The position numbers and the translations under genes are program-made. Below are positions 1 to 8,410 of a stretch of 45,031 bases of DNA, one piece after another (the stretch's first letter is position 1; each line of letters starts with the position of its first letter). Below the pieces are notes generated by a model, which was not told the DNA's origin, made no database searches, and worked only from the letters and a program-made list of their open reading frames with translations. The stretch covers positions 1 to 45,031 of the forward strand of contig CABUNG010000021.1 in NCBI GenBank assembly GCA_902492895.1, read 5' to 3'. Source of the stretch: an uncultured Oscillospiraceae bacterium (GTDB lineage Bacteria; Bacillota; Clostridia; Oscillospirales; Acutalibacteraceae).

Positions 1-1335
1 GAATTGATGGCCGACATCAAGCGGGGCCTGATCCGCCGGGTGGTGGTTTACAAGCTGGACCGTATCAGCCGTTCCATTCTGGACTTTGCAACCATGATGG
101 AGCTGTTCCAGCAGTACAATGTGGAGTTTGTTTCCTCTACGGAAAAGTTTGACACGTCCACGCCAATGGGCCGGGCCATGCTGAATATCTGTATCGTGTT
201 CGCACAGTTAGAGCGCGAGACGATCCAGAAGCGTGTGACCGACGCCTATTACTCCCGGTGTCAACGAGGCTTCCACATGAGCGGCGCGGCCCCCTACGGC
301 TTCAAGCTGGAGCCAACCACCATCCAGGGTATCCGCACGAAAATGATGATCCCGGACCCCGCCACGGCGAATATCGCCCGCCTGATGTTTGAGATGTACG
401 CCGAGCCGTCCACGTCGTTCGGAGACATCGCCCGGTATTTCGCCCAGGAGGGCATCCTGGTGTATGACAAGGAGCTGCGCCGGGGCTTCATTTCTCAAAT
501 GCTCCGCAACCCCATTTACGCCCAGGCGGACCTGGAGCTGTACGAGTTCTTCAAGGGACAGGGGGCCGTGGTGGTGAACGAGGCGGCGGACTTCGCCGGG
601 ACCAACGGCTGCTATCTCTACCAGGGCCGGGACGTGCAGGAACGAAAAAACAAGGACTTGAAAAATCAAATCCTTGTGCTGGCCCCCAGCGAGGGCATTG
701 TTCCCGCCGATACTTGGCTGCGGTGCCGGAAAAAGCTGATGGCGAACATCACGTTCCAGGGCGGGCGCAAGCCGAAAAATACCTGGCTGGCCGGAAAGAT
801 GAAATGCGGCCACTGTGGGCGGGCGCTGAAAAGCATGGGCAACCGGGCGGGGACCCAGTACCTCTATTGTACCAAGCGGGCGGACAACATGAGCTGCGAG
901 GGCTGCGGGACGCTTCGGACAGCGGAGTTTGAGCAGTTCGTCTATGAGGCTATGGTGCAAAAGCTGTCCGAGTTCCAAACCCTGACCGCCAAGGCCGAGA
1001 CGGTCAACCCCAAGCTGACCGCCTTAAATGTGGAGCTGGCCCAGGTGGAGGACGAGATCGAAAAGCTGCTGAACACCCTGACGGGGGCCAGCGCGGTCCT
1101 GATGTCCTACGCCAACGGGAAGATCGAGGAGCTGGACACCCGCCGCCAAGGGCTGATTAAGGAGATCGCCGCGCTGAACGCTGAAAGCGTTTCCCCGCAA
1201 AAGATTGAGTTCCTGTCCGCCCACCTGGGCAACTGGGAGAACATCGACTTTGACGACCGGCGGCAGGTAGCTGACATCATTCTCTCCCAAGTCCACGCCA
1301 CCGCCGAGCGCGTTTCGTTCGAGTGGAAAATCTGA
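1..1335 (+). CDS. Large serine recombinase, 5' end cut by the window
   Basis: Site-specific DNA integrase/excisionase of the resolvase-invertase superfamily. The reading frame is open to base 1, so the true start lies upstream. The catalytic-serine part of the resolvase domain is missing; what remains begins just before KLDRISRS and continues through the conserved STPMGRAMLNICIVFAQLERE helix. It is followed by the Recombinase domain (about residues 90-230), a zinc ribbon near residues 265-300 (CGHC, then YLYC and CEGCG) and a C-terminal coiled coil (about 340-400) of the kind found in large serine integrases. Such genes usually sit at one end of a transposon, ICE or prophage beside the attachment site. 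Only 44 bp separate its stop from the stop of a truncated surface-protein gene, so this is probably the element's right end. Family call secure; type of element unknown. Confidence 0.9.
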   Translation, partial: ELMADIKRGLIRRVVVYKLDRISRSILDFATMMELFQQYNVEFVSSTEKFDTSTPMGRAMLNICIVFAQLERETIQKRVTDAYYSRCQRGFHMSGAAPYGFKLEPTTIQGIRTKMMIPDPATANIARLMFEMYAEPSTSFGDIARYFAQEGILVYDKELRRGFISQMLRNPIYAQADLELYEFFKGQGAVVVNEAADFAGTNGCYLYQGRDVQERKNKDLKNQILVLAPSEGIVPADTWLRCRKKLMANITFQGGRKPKNTWLAGKMKCGHCGRALKSMGNRAGTQYLYCTKRADNMSCEGCGTLRTAEFEQFVYEAMVQKLSEFQTLTAKAETVNPKLTALNVELAQVEDEIEKLLNTLTGASAVLMSYANGKIEELDTRRQGLIKEIAALNAESVSPQKIEFLSAHLGNWENIDFDDRRQVADIILSQVHATAERVSFEWKI

Positions 1336-1358
1336 TTTCTTACCCCCAGCGCCTTATT

Positions 1359-1378
1359 CAATGGTGTGTTTACCATTG
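1359..1378. other. Candidate attachment-site core (inverted repeat)
   Basis: CAATGGT (1359-1365) and ACCATTG (1372-1378) are perfect 7-bp inverted arms around GTGTTT. They lie between the recombinase stop and the stop of the truncated surface protein. Large serine integrases act on short, imperfectly dyad-symmetric sites next to their own gene, so position and symmetry suit an attL/attR. The exact crossover dinucleotide cannot be fixed without the other end or an empty site. Confidence 0.4.
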
Positions 1379-4102
1379 TCAAACGTTGCTAGCATCGCAG
1401 GCGGAATCAAAAATGTGAGCGGCGAATCCGTCTTTCTCTGCATTGTCCGAAATCGTGCAGTTTGCGTTTTTGCAGTCGTGCCAATGATTTGATTCATCAT
1501 AGTTCCAATCGGTATTCCAATCATGCGATAATTCCGGATTCAGCACGGTGACATCGCCCGTAATCCTGCCGTCCGTGATGGTGATGGTGCGGCGCACCTT
1601 TTCGGAAACGGCGCCCTTGCCGTTAACTACCCAGAAATCGAGATCATAGACGCCATCGGACCAGTCGGAAGTATTGATTACGCCGGTGACGTTCTTTTCG
1701 GTCACACCATCGGCGATAACCCCGCCCAGCAAAACGCTTGAGCCTTCGTTGGCCGAATAATAAAGCTTATCGGTAATGCCCGCCTCGTCTTTGATCTTGG
1801 CGGCAACATTGATTTTACGGTTATTCTGCGTGGCGTCGGTGGTAACAGTGAGGTTGACGGCGGGATCCCCCCACTGGGGAGGCTCCGCCTCGAAACCGAC
1901 GTTGATTACCCAAGAGAACTCCTTGCTTTCGCCTGCGGCGAGCTCGATGTTCTGCCACGAGAACGCAATGCCTGAGTCGACATTATTCAGCTTGATGTAA
2001 TTGCCGCTTTCGTCCTTCTCATAATTATTTTTATAGTTGCTGTTAACCGTTTCATCGGAGATGGTCAGAAAAGCATTTTTATCGCGATTGCTGTAGTAAC
2101 CGAACCAGTAAGTATCGGCGTCGGTAACGCCGCCCGTGCCCGCAAAATACAGGTTGAGCTGTGCGCCGCGGGATATGCAGTTTTCTTCATCATCTAACTT
2201 GTGGTCATCGATCATTCTGAAACCGATGGCCTTTCCGTTGCTGTCGTGAATAATCTCAATGGCGGCATCGTCATTATCGCCGATCTGTATATCGGAATGG
2301 ACGGCCAGTTTACCTTCCGTGATAGCGGTGCCGCCGTTGTTGGTTATGGTGTACAGCACCTTGACATAAGAACCGCCGTTGATAATCGTGGGCGTTACGG
2401 TTACAGCAGCACCGTCAAGACCTGATGTTTTTATTTCGTATTGTTTTTTGGTGTCAAAAGAGGTTTTAATCCAATTTCCGTCATAGATCGCCTTCACATC
2501 AACGGCGCCGTCGTCATAACTTTTGAACGTCATCCAGCCGTTTTCATCAGTAGTATAGCCATACGGAACCTTTTGTGTCAAATCAAGGCAGTTTTCCACC
2601 ACTCCGCCTTCGTTGCGACCGACAATGCCACTGAAATTTTCTGTTGCGCTGACAAAACCTGTCACCGTTAGGTTGCGGATGGAGGCGTCGTTTGCAATAG
2701 CACCAAACAAGCCCACACCGTAACCGCTATAATTGTAATATAGATTGGAAACCGTGTATCCGCTGCCGTCGAACTGGGCGAGAAAAGCGTCATCATAGCC
2801 GATCGGCATCCAGTCACCTTTCTCTTCACCACAGACCGAGGACAGGTCGATATCCGCCGCCAATTGGTAATAAACAGTATTGGAGTTGTAATATTCATGA
2901 TCGTCGTTTACCACTTGCGCTAAAGTCAGAAGGTCGTCAACATTTTGGATAAGATACGGCGCATCGGCTGTGCCATCTCCCTCAAAAAGACTCTTTGAAA
3001 GAATATGTGCCTTAAGTTCCAGGGGAAAACGCAGCTTGTTTGCGTAATAATGGTTATAGCTCCACTCATCATCACCAGCTCTGCGCCAAAGCCAGCCGAG
3101 GAAGAGGTATCCTTCCTTTTCATAGACCGGCATGGTGCTAATTTTCTCCCCGTAATGCACTGCGGTCGGGTAGTCTGCGCCGCTGAGAACGGTAGTTCCG
3201 TCCTCGGCATACCAGGTAACCTCTATTGCCTCGCCTTCCAGTTTGAGCGTGCCCGCGGCACTGTCATAAATAAGGGAAAATTTGGTGATGTTATCCGTCA
3301 ACGCAAAAAGATCCTTATTGGCCTCGGTTACGTTGGAAACCATGACATCCTCGTGAGAATGATCGTCTCCTGCCTGATCATCCAGCGTAAGCACCGCTCC
3401 GCTGTAAGGCACGGGAGATTCGGCCCCGTTGTCGGCGTACAGAACGCCGTTGTAAATATCAGCCATGCCGCCGGACACAGTGGGACTGCCGGATAGATAT
3501 ACCTTGGTATTGGAGGAGTCGTTGTAAATCCCATAGTCGCGTCCGCTGATACTACCACCGTTAATAAATAGACGGTCTGTACTGTAGTCCGTATAAATAC
3601 CGTATGGGACGCTGCTGCTTCCGACGGTGCCGTCGTTAACCGTAACGGTGGTGTTGCTATAACTCACATAGATAGCACGCGTTTTACTGCTGATTTTGCC
3701 CGTGCCCTTGCAGTCGTCAACGGTAAGCGACTTGCCGCTTGTATAGAACTCAATACCGTAGGAGCCGTCGGTATTGATTGAAAAGCCATTGAGACAAAGC
3801 GACACGTTGCCATTAACGGACAGAGTCGCCGTAATATCCTCGGTAAGATAGTAGTTGCCGTCCGACAGACGGTTGTTGGCCTGCTCAACACCGTCGACCA
3901 TGATATAGGTCGTGCCCATCGAGAGCGCCTTGCAGCCCGCATGGGTGGTATGATCAATGCCTGTGTCGGCGAATGCCGTTATCGGCATAACCGACAGCAT
4001 TATCGTTACTGCTGCCAGAAGCGCAATCCCGCGGTTCGATTTCCTTTTCGTATGTTTGCCAGCGCTTTTGATCAATAGCATTACCTTTTCCCAAGTTTTC
4101 AC
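1379..4102 (-). CDS. Secreted surface protein with beta-helix, InlB-type and GLUG repeats, probably 3'-truncated
   Basis: 907 residues from a GTG start, with AAAGGGG about 10 nt upstream. The N terminus has a basic stretch, a hydrophobic core and a probable signal-peptidase site after TAFA (about residue 45). Residues about 80-220 are Thr/Ser/Gly-rich short strands resembling a right-handed beta-helix. About 300-365 resembles an InlB/Listeria-Bacteroides repeat, and about 370-530 contains a GLUG-like stretch (GLFGAIANDASIRNLTVTG). The last residues (HIFDSACDASNV, stop) look like the beginning of the common Cys-rich HxFDxxCDxxCNxC repeat of clostridial adhesins, but the chain stops there. No anchor or sorting signal follows. 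The stop lies against the mobile-element end, so the C-terminal part was probably separated by integration. Function unknown; adhesion or glycan binding is plausible. Confidence 0.75.
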   Translation of the reverse strand: MKTWEKVMLLIKSAGKHTKRKSNRGIALLAAVTIMLSVMPITAFADTGIDHTTHAGCKALSMGTTYIMVDGVEQANNRLSDGNYYLTEDITATLSVNGNVSLCLNGFSINTDGSYGIEFYTSGKSLTVDDCKGTGKISSKTRAIYVSYSNTTVTVNDGTVGSSSVPYGIYTDYSTDRLFINGGSISGRDYGIYNDSSNTKVYLSGSPTVSGGMADIYNGVLYADNGAESPVPYSGAVLTLDDQAGDDHSHEDVMVSNVTEANKDLFALTDNITKFSLIYDSAAGTLKLEGEAIEVTWYAEDGTTVLSGADYPTAVHYGEKISTMPVYEKEGYLFLGWLWRRAGDDEWSYNHYYANKLRFPLELKAHILSKSLFEGDGTADAPYLIQNVDDLLTLAQVVNDDHEYYNSNTVYYQLAADIDLSSVCGEEKGDWMPIGYDDAFLAQFDGSGYTVSNLYYNYSGYGVGLFGAIANDASIRNLTVTGFVSATENFSGIVGRNEGGVVENCLDLTQKVPYGYTTDENGWMTFKSYDDGAVDVKAIYDGNWIKTSFDTKKQYEIKTSGLDGAAVTVTPTIINGGSYVKVLYTITNNGGTAITEGKLAVHSDIQIGDNDDAAIEIIHDSNGKAIGFRMIDDHKLDDEENCISRGAQLNLYFAGTGGVTDADTYWFGYYSNRDKNAFLTISDETVNSNYKNNYEKDESGNYIKLNNVDSGIAFSWQNIELAAGESKEFSWVINVGFEAEPPQWGDPAVNLTVTTDATQNNRKINVAAKIKDEAGITDKLYYSANEGSSVLLGGVIADGVTEKNVTGVINTSDWSDGVYDLDFWVVNGKGAVSEKVRRTITITDGRITGDVTVLNPELSHDWNTDWNYDESNHWHDCKNANCTISDNAEKDGFAAHIFDSACDASNV

Positions 4103-4140
4103 AATTGCAAACCCCTTTCCGGAAGTTAACCGACAGGGTT

Positions 4141-4181
4141 CCTTATTGGTTATGAAATAACCAATAAGGGGATGTCCCCTT
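4141..4181 (-). repeat. Two overlapping, mutually exclusive hairpins in the 5' leader
   Basis: Hairpin A has perfect 13-bp arms (4141-4153 and 4157-4169) around GAA. Hairpin B has perfect 7-bp arms (4166-4172 and 4175-4181) around TG. They share bases 4166-4169, so both cannot form fully. They lie between the promoter at 4216-4244 and the GTG start of the surface-protein gene. An attenuator or mRNA-protecting role is possible; neither is followed by a U tract. Confidence 0.5.
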
Positions 4182-4215
4182 GAAAGATTTATCTGTCTGA
4201 AAATAAATCCAATTT

Positions 4216-4244
4216 ATTATATCAAAAAACGAATGATTACACAA
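4216..4244 (-). promoter_or_regulatory. Promoter of the surface-protein gene
   Basis: On the minus strand, TTGTGT (4239-4244) is followed by a 17-bp spacer and a perfect TATAAT (4216-4221) in AT-rich DNA. It predicts a leader of about 100 nt carrying the two hairpins. Confidence 0.65.
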
Positions 4245-4781
4245 TAGTTTTAAAAAGCATCAAACAGATTCAATACTTCTCTTTTTGGTTTCAGAACGGC
4301 TCAATGGCGCGAATATTTCGCTGTTATATGCTCGCCAATGCCTGTCCAACATCCACTCCAAAACCGCGTGCCGGGCAACACATTCGAGCGCCGCCTGCGG
4401 CAGATACAGCGAGGATGTGTTGGCGCCGCGGTCGAAACGGCGTGCCGTTAGGTGCTCTACGGTAACCGAGGGATGGTCACCGTAGAGCCTTTTGTATTTT
4501 TCTGATGAACTTTTTAATTATTGGTGTACTTTAAATCAATTGTTACGGCAGCTCCAATTTATTGCTTCATGGCGTACTCCGTAAACATTCAATTTTCTCA
4601 ATAAAAGTGGTATCAATTTTGCCGAGCAATGCTTGCGCCCACTGTGGAAACACGTCCAGCTGGCAGGCAAGGAAAAGTGTGACAACCACGCTTACCACAT
4701 CATCGATATTCGTTCCAATATGCTTGTCCTGCCGCCATCTCTCTACTCCTGAACACATATCCCTGAAAATTCATTCTTATA
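4245..4781. other. Intergenic region with possible gene remnants
   Basis: No convincing intact gene. On the plus strand, 4284-4450 has short open stretches leading into the terminator at 4454-4488. On the minus strand, 4567-4758 could encode 63 residues (hydrophobic middle, WAQALLGKID) with natural-looking composition but no recognised family and no clear ribosome binding site. The stretch is best read as decayed coding DNA. Confidence 0.3.
4454..4488 (+). terminator. Rho-independent terminator without an obvious gene
   Basis: GCTCTACGGT (4454-4463) pairs with ACCGTAGAGC (4479-4488), with an extra ACC/GGT pairing inside the loop. It is followed by CTTTTGTATTTTT. It reads on the plus strand, yet no plus-strand gene ends just upstream, so it may be left from a lost gene or end a small RNA. 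Confidence 0.55.
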
Positions 4782-5570
4782 TTATGGCTCCAGGTCTTCC
4801 TCGTCGTGGAGAATATCTCTTTTCAGCAGGTATTCCCTGGGAGACATCCCGGTATTCGCCCGAAAGACCCGGGAAAAATAGCGTTCATCGTAATAGCCGC
4901 ACATCTCCGCAATGGTGGCAATGGAGACGTTCAGAAGCTTTTTCTGGCTTAGCAGCTGTTTGGCATAGTCAACACGCAGATGAGTCAGATACTCGGTTGG
5001 ACTCATTCCTACCTGTTCTTTGAATTTTTTTCGCATATAATTTTCCGAGTAAAGTCCCTCTCCCAGCAGCTGGGGCAGATCCAGTTCTGGATTTGAAAAC
5101 TCCGCAATGATCTCGCTTTTGACCTGCTCTACCAGGGGGGAATTCTTTTTCGACGAGCTGCGCACAGACAGTAGCTGCATGGCCGTCCGGAACAGGGACA
5201 GGACCACCCCGCGTTCCTCCGGCTTTCTTTGGTAATACAGGTTCATGATAAGCCGCACCAACGTTTCAAAGCTCTTTTCACTGTCATCCTGCATCACAAT
5301 AGGCTTGTTCGTGGGGACTTCTCGATTATCCACGGTCTGGAAAACATCCGTATGAAAATAAAAGTCGCGAAAGCCTTGCCCCGCTTGTTTCCGGTGGGAC
5401 ATACGCGGCGGAATGCACAGGATGGTCCCTGCTGTAAAGGGATATTCCTGTTCTCCAATCCAAGCCGTCCCGCTGCCCTGGATATTGACAGAGAACTCCC
5501 ACAGCTCGTGCTGATGGGATGGGCAATCGGTCAAAATGCATGGAGAAGCTCCCAAAGAACACAGCTTCAT
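4782..5570 (-). CDS. AraC/XylS-family transcriptional regulator with cupin sensor domain
   Basis: 262 residues, started at the ATG preceded by AAAGGAGG; a longer in-frame extension upstream was rejected because it lacks such a site. The N-terminal half is a cupin-like ligand domain (HQHELWEFSVNIQGSG, then YPFTAGTILCIPPRMSHR). The C-terminal part, about residues 160-255, holds the two helix-turn-helix units, including LPQLLGEGLYSENYMRKKFK and the signature GYYDERYFSRVFRANTGMSPREYL. Such proteins bind a sugar or other small ligand and activate a neighbouring operon. The gene is divergent from the zinc dehydrogenase/allose-type operon at 5815-8866, the most likely target. That operon's promoter has a fair -10 (TACAAT at 5776-5781) but no recognisable -35, as expected for an activator-dependent promoter. 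Confidence 0.85.
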   Translation of the reverse strand: MKLCSLGASPCILTDCPSHQHELWEFSVNIQGSGTAWIGEQEYPFTAGTILCIPPRMSHRKQAGQGFRDFYFHTDVFQTVDNREVPTNKPIVMQDDSEKSFETLVRLIMNLYYQRKPEERGVVLSLFRTAMQLLSVRSSSKKNSPLVEQVKSEIIAEFSNPELDLPQLLGEGLYSENYMRKKFKEQVGMSPTEYLTHLRVDYAKQLLSQKKLLNVSIATIAEMCGYYDERYFSRVFRANTGMSPREYLLKRDILHDEEDLEP

Positions 5571-5601
5571 ACCGCGTGGCCTCCTTTTAAGCTTTGTCTG
5601 A

Positions 5602-5630
5602 ATTTTACTGCTGCCTGCCGTCCCTGTCAA
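5602..5630 (-). promoter_or_regulatory. Promoter of the AraC-family gene
   Basis: On the minus strand, TTGACA (5625-5630), a 17-bp spacer and TAAAAT (5602-5607) stand about 35 bp upstream of the ATG. Confidence 0.7.
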
Positions 5631-5814
5631 CGTCAATGGCAAGATAGTCCACATATTTGTTATATTATCCACCTTTTCCCCTGCAATGCATAATATGTGT
5701 TTTAAAGTCCAGCTTTCTGAAAAAAGTGCACCTTTTCCGCCCGCGCTGTTCTGCCTGTCGAAGCCGTTCCTTTGGTACAATGATGACACAAAAACAAAAG
5801 GGAGCGGATATAAA

Positions 5815-6783
5815 ATGAAAGCTATTATCACAGTAGCGCCTCAGCACAGCATCATCAAAGAGATCGAAGCGCCGGCCATGAACGATGATGCGGTGCTCAT
5901 CAAGCTGAAATACTGCGGCGTATGCCATTCTGAGCACTACGACTGGAAAACAAAAGGCGGCAGCTTCGGCCACGAGCCTATGGGCATCATCGTCCAGGTG
6001 GGGAAGAATGTCACCGGTTTTTCGGTGGGTGACCGGGTATCTGGGTTGTGGGGCAGCACCCTGCCCGGATCGGGCGGCATGGTAGAGTATGCGGTGGCTG
6101 ACCCCAGGTTCTCCACCATTGTCAAGCTGCCCGACAATGTCCGGGACGAGGACCTGGTGCTGGAGCCCCTGGCCTGCATCTATTCCGCCGTCAGCAAGGT
6201 GCGCTGCCCCATGCCCGGCACCCGTGTATGTGTGGTAGGCTGCGGCTATATGGGCTGCGGGGCTGTCAGCCTGCTGAAAAGGCGCGGATGCCGCGTAGTA
6301 GCCGTAGACATCCGGGCTGCCTCAAGGGCAGATGCCCTACAGTATGGCGCGGAAGAAGCCCTTTCGCCGGAGGAGGCTATGGAAAAGTATGCCGGTATGG
6401 GCTTTGAGGCTGTTATGGAATGGGGCGAGACCAACGAGTCTTTGGATACAGCGATCAATCTGACAAGTATGTGCGGGCAGCTGTGTATCGGCGCTTATCA
6501 TACGGGGGAAAAACGGCTCATTGATATGCAGCAGCTGAACGTCAAGGCCATCGAGATGCTTTCCGTCCACCCCCGGGAGGCTGAGCTTTCCAGCATTGGT
6601 GCACAGAATGCCGCCGAAATGCTGAGCAGCGGGGAGTGGGATTACAAGGACATCCCCACCATGGTTTATCCTATGAAACGTTTTGACCAGGCCCAGGCCG
6701 ACCTGGAGACGAAATATGGCCACCACATGAAGGCTCTTATCAACATGGAGATGGAAGACGGAGAGCCCTATATGGCAGAGTGA
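5815..6783 (+). CDS. Zinc-type medium-chain alcohol/polyol dehydrogenase
   Basis: 322 residues; ATG at 5815 with GGGAG upstream. Oxidoreductase of the MDR superfamily, likely NAD(P)-dependent, acting on a polyol or sugar alcohol. Catalytic-zinc motifs are visible: CGVCHSEHYDW near residues 34-44 and GHEPMG near 52-57. The Rossmann signature GCGYMG follows in the nucleotide-binding domain. The usual four-cysteine structural-zinc loop is absent; in its place is a short LPGSGGMVEYAV segment, seen in some subfamilies. First gene of the operon continuing into the ROK kinase (gap 18 bp), epimerase and RpiB, so its substrate is probably related to the sugar handled there. Exact substrate not predictable from sequence. 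Confidence 0.8.
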   Translation: MKAIITVAPQHSIIKEIEAPAMNDDAVLIKLKYCGVCHSEHYDWKTKGGSFGHEPMGIIVQVGKNVTGFSVGDRVSGLWGSTLPGSGGMVEYAVADPRFSTIVKLPDNVRDEDLVLEPLACIYSAVSKVRCPMPGTRVCVVGCGYMGCGAVSLLKRRGCRVVAVDIRAASRADALQYGAEEALSPEEAMEKYAGMGFEAVMEWGETNESLDTAINLTSMCGQLCIGAYHTGEKRLIDMQQLNVKAIEMLSVHPREAELSSIGAQNAAEMLSSGEWDYKDIPTMVYPMKRFDQAQADLETKYGHHMKALINMEMEDGEPYMAE

Positions 6784-6801
6784 TCTCAGCGAGGTGGAAA
6801 A

Positions 6802-7722
6802 ATGGCAAAATATGTAGTCGGCATGGATATTGGGGGGACGAACATCCGCATTGCCATACAGCAGGAGGGCGGTGCTGTAGAGTATTTCCGGAAGATCTCG
6901 CGTGAGTCGGTTTTAACCGGCCGGGATACCACAAAGCGGCTGGGCGGCTTCATCCTGGAATACTGTCGAACCCATATCGGAGAGCATCTGCCCCAGGCCA
7001 TAGTGATTGGTTTCCCCGCCACCTTGGATGCACCCCGCAGGAGGATACTGCAAGCCCCCAATATTCCCGGCCTGGATGGCTTTTCCGCCGAGGAGCTGGA
7101 AAAGATGGTGGGCATACCCGTTTATTTTGAACGGGACGTGAACCTGCTGTTCTACTGCGACATGGAAGACCTGCACCTTTTGCCCCGGGGCATATCGGTT
7201 GGGGTTTATGTGGGGACGGGTATTGGCAATGCCATTTTTTACGAGGGCCGGCCCTTGCCTGGGAAAAACGGGGTGTCTGGTGAACTGGGGCATATTCCTA
7301 AAAGCGGAGCTCTCCAAAAGTGTGGCTGTGGTAATATAGGCTGTTCCGAGTGTTTCGGCTCCGGCCTGCGGCTGGTGGCTATCCGGCAGGACCACTTTCC
7401 GGATACGCCCCTGGACAGGCTGTTCACGGAAAAAGGGAATGAGTTGGTAATCCGGGAATTTGTAGAGGAGATTGCCTGTACGGTGGCCGCCGAGGTCAAC
7501 ATCTTGGATCCCGAGCAGCTTGTGCTGGGCGGCGGGGTGCTGAACATGCCCGATTTCCCAATGGAAGAGTTGGAACGGCGCATACGGGCCCACACCCGTT
7601 GGCCCTTTCCGGCAAAGAACCTGGTTATCCTCCGTTCGCAGGATACGGTGGAGAACGGCGTGCGGGGAGCGCTTGCTCTTGGGTGGAGCTTGATCAACTA
7701 TGCAGGGGAGGAGACAGCATGA
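6802..7722 (+). CDS. alsK: ROK-family sugar kinase, probable D-allose kinase
   Basis: 306 residues, with AGGTGG before the ATG. Cytoplasmic ATP-dependent hexokinase of the ROK family. The phosphate-binding DIGGTN motif is at residues 9-14, a GELGHIP motif and the zinc cluster CGCGNIGCSEC lie at about 163-184, and VGTGIG and LGGGV loops are present. Several stretches (GFPA, ERDVNLLF, LGGGVLNMPDFPMEEL) resemble E. coli AlsK more than glucokinase or NagK, as recalled from the family. The next two genes are AlsE-like and RpiB, the E. coli enzymes for allulose-6-P and allose-6-P, which supports allose as substrate. Stop overlaps the next start (ATGA), implying translational coupling. Alternative: another ROK hexokinase. 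Confidence 0.75.
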   Translation: MAKYVVGMDIGGTNIRIAIQQEGGAVEYFRKISRESVLTGRDTTKRLGGFILEYCRTHIGEHLPQAIVIGFPATLDAPRRRILQAPNIPGLDGFSAEELEKMVGIPVYFERDVNLLFYCDMEDLHLLPRGISVGVYVGTGIGNAIFYEGRPLPGKNGVSGELGHIPKSGALQKCGCGNIGCSECFGSGLRLVAIRQDHFPDTPLDRLFTEKGNELVIREFVEEIACTVAAEVNILDPEQLVLGGGVLNMPDFPMEELERRIRAHTRWPFPAKNLVILRSQDTVENGVRGALALGWSLINYAGEETA

Positions 7723-8399
7723 GTGCACTTGCTGTAGACCCTGAAAAGACTGTGCAAAGGCTGCTTTGTCCGTCTATGATGTGCGCCAGGTTCGACAATC
7801 TGGCCCAGGAGACCCAAATCCTGGATGAATCCGGGGCTGACATCTTCCATCTGGATGTAATGGACGGGCGGTTCGTGCACAACTATGGCTTAGGGCTTGG
7901 GGATGTGCAATGCATACGCCGCCATACCAAAAAACCGGTGGATGTCCACTTGATGGTGGAAAAGCCCAGTGAGACCGCGGATATTTTTTTGGATCTGGGA
8001 ATCGATATTCTCTATATCCATGCGGAGACCGACCCGCATCTGGCCCGTACCTTGGCCCATATACGGGAGCGGGGCTGCCGGGCTGGGTTGGCACTCAACC
8101 CCGGCACCTCCCTCGAAATGGTGGAATGTGTGCTGCCCTTGGTGGATTACCTGATGTTCATGACCGTGAACCCGGGGTTTGCGGGGCAGGCCTATCTGCC
8201 TTTTGTCGAGAGAAAGATAACCAAGGCAGCGGAGTGGAAAAAAGAATACGGCTTCCGCATCGCGGTAGACGGGGCCATATCCCATCAGGCCATAGAACGG
8301 CTGGGTTCCTTAGGCGCTGAAGTTTTTGTGCTGGGAACCTCGGCGCTGTTTGGAAAGGGCGGCTACCGGGAGATATTGCAGGCTCTGCATACACGTTGA
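7719..8399 (+). CDS. alsE: D-allulose-6-phosphate 3-epimerase (ribulose-P 3-epimerase family)
   Basis: 226 residues; the start ATG overlaps the kinase stop, preceded by GGGGAGGAG. TIM-barrel metal-dependent epimerase. Hallmarks are CPSMMCARF at the N terminus, HLDVMDGRFVHN (metal His and catalytic Asp), VHLMVEKP (metal His), MTVNPGFAGQAYLP (phosphate/substrate loop), the barrel's last catalytic Asp in IAVDGAIS, and VLGTSALF. Alignment by eye fits AlsE (allulose-6-P to fructose-6-P) slightly better than housekeeping Rpe, notably SLMCM-like CPSMMCA and GFAGQ followed by AYLPF. Operon position between an AlsK-like kinase and RpiB supports this. Ordinary ribulose-5-P epimerase remains possible. 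Confidence 0.75.
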   Translation: MSALAVDPEKTVQRLLCPSMMCARFDNLAQETQILDESGADIFHLDVMDGRFVHNYGLGLGDVQCIRRHTKKPVDVHLMVEKPSETADIFLDLGIDILYIHAETDPHLARTLAHIRERGCRAGLALNPGTSLEMVECVLPLVDYLMFMTVNPGFAGQAYLPFVERKITKAAEWKKEYGFRIAVDGAISHQAIERLGSLGAEVFVLGTSALFGKGGYREILQALHTR

Positions 8400-8410
8400 G
8401 GAGGTACAAA

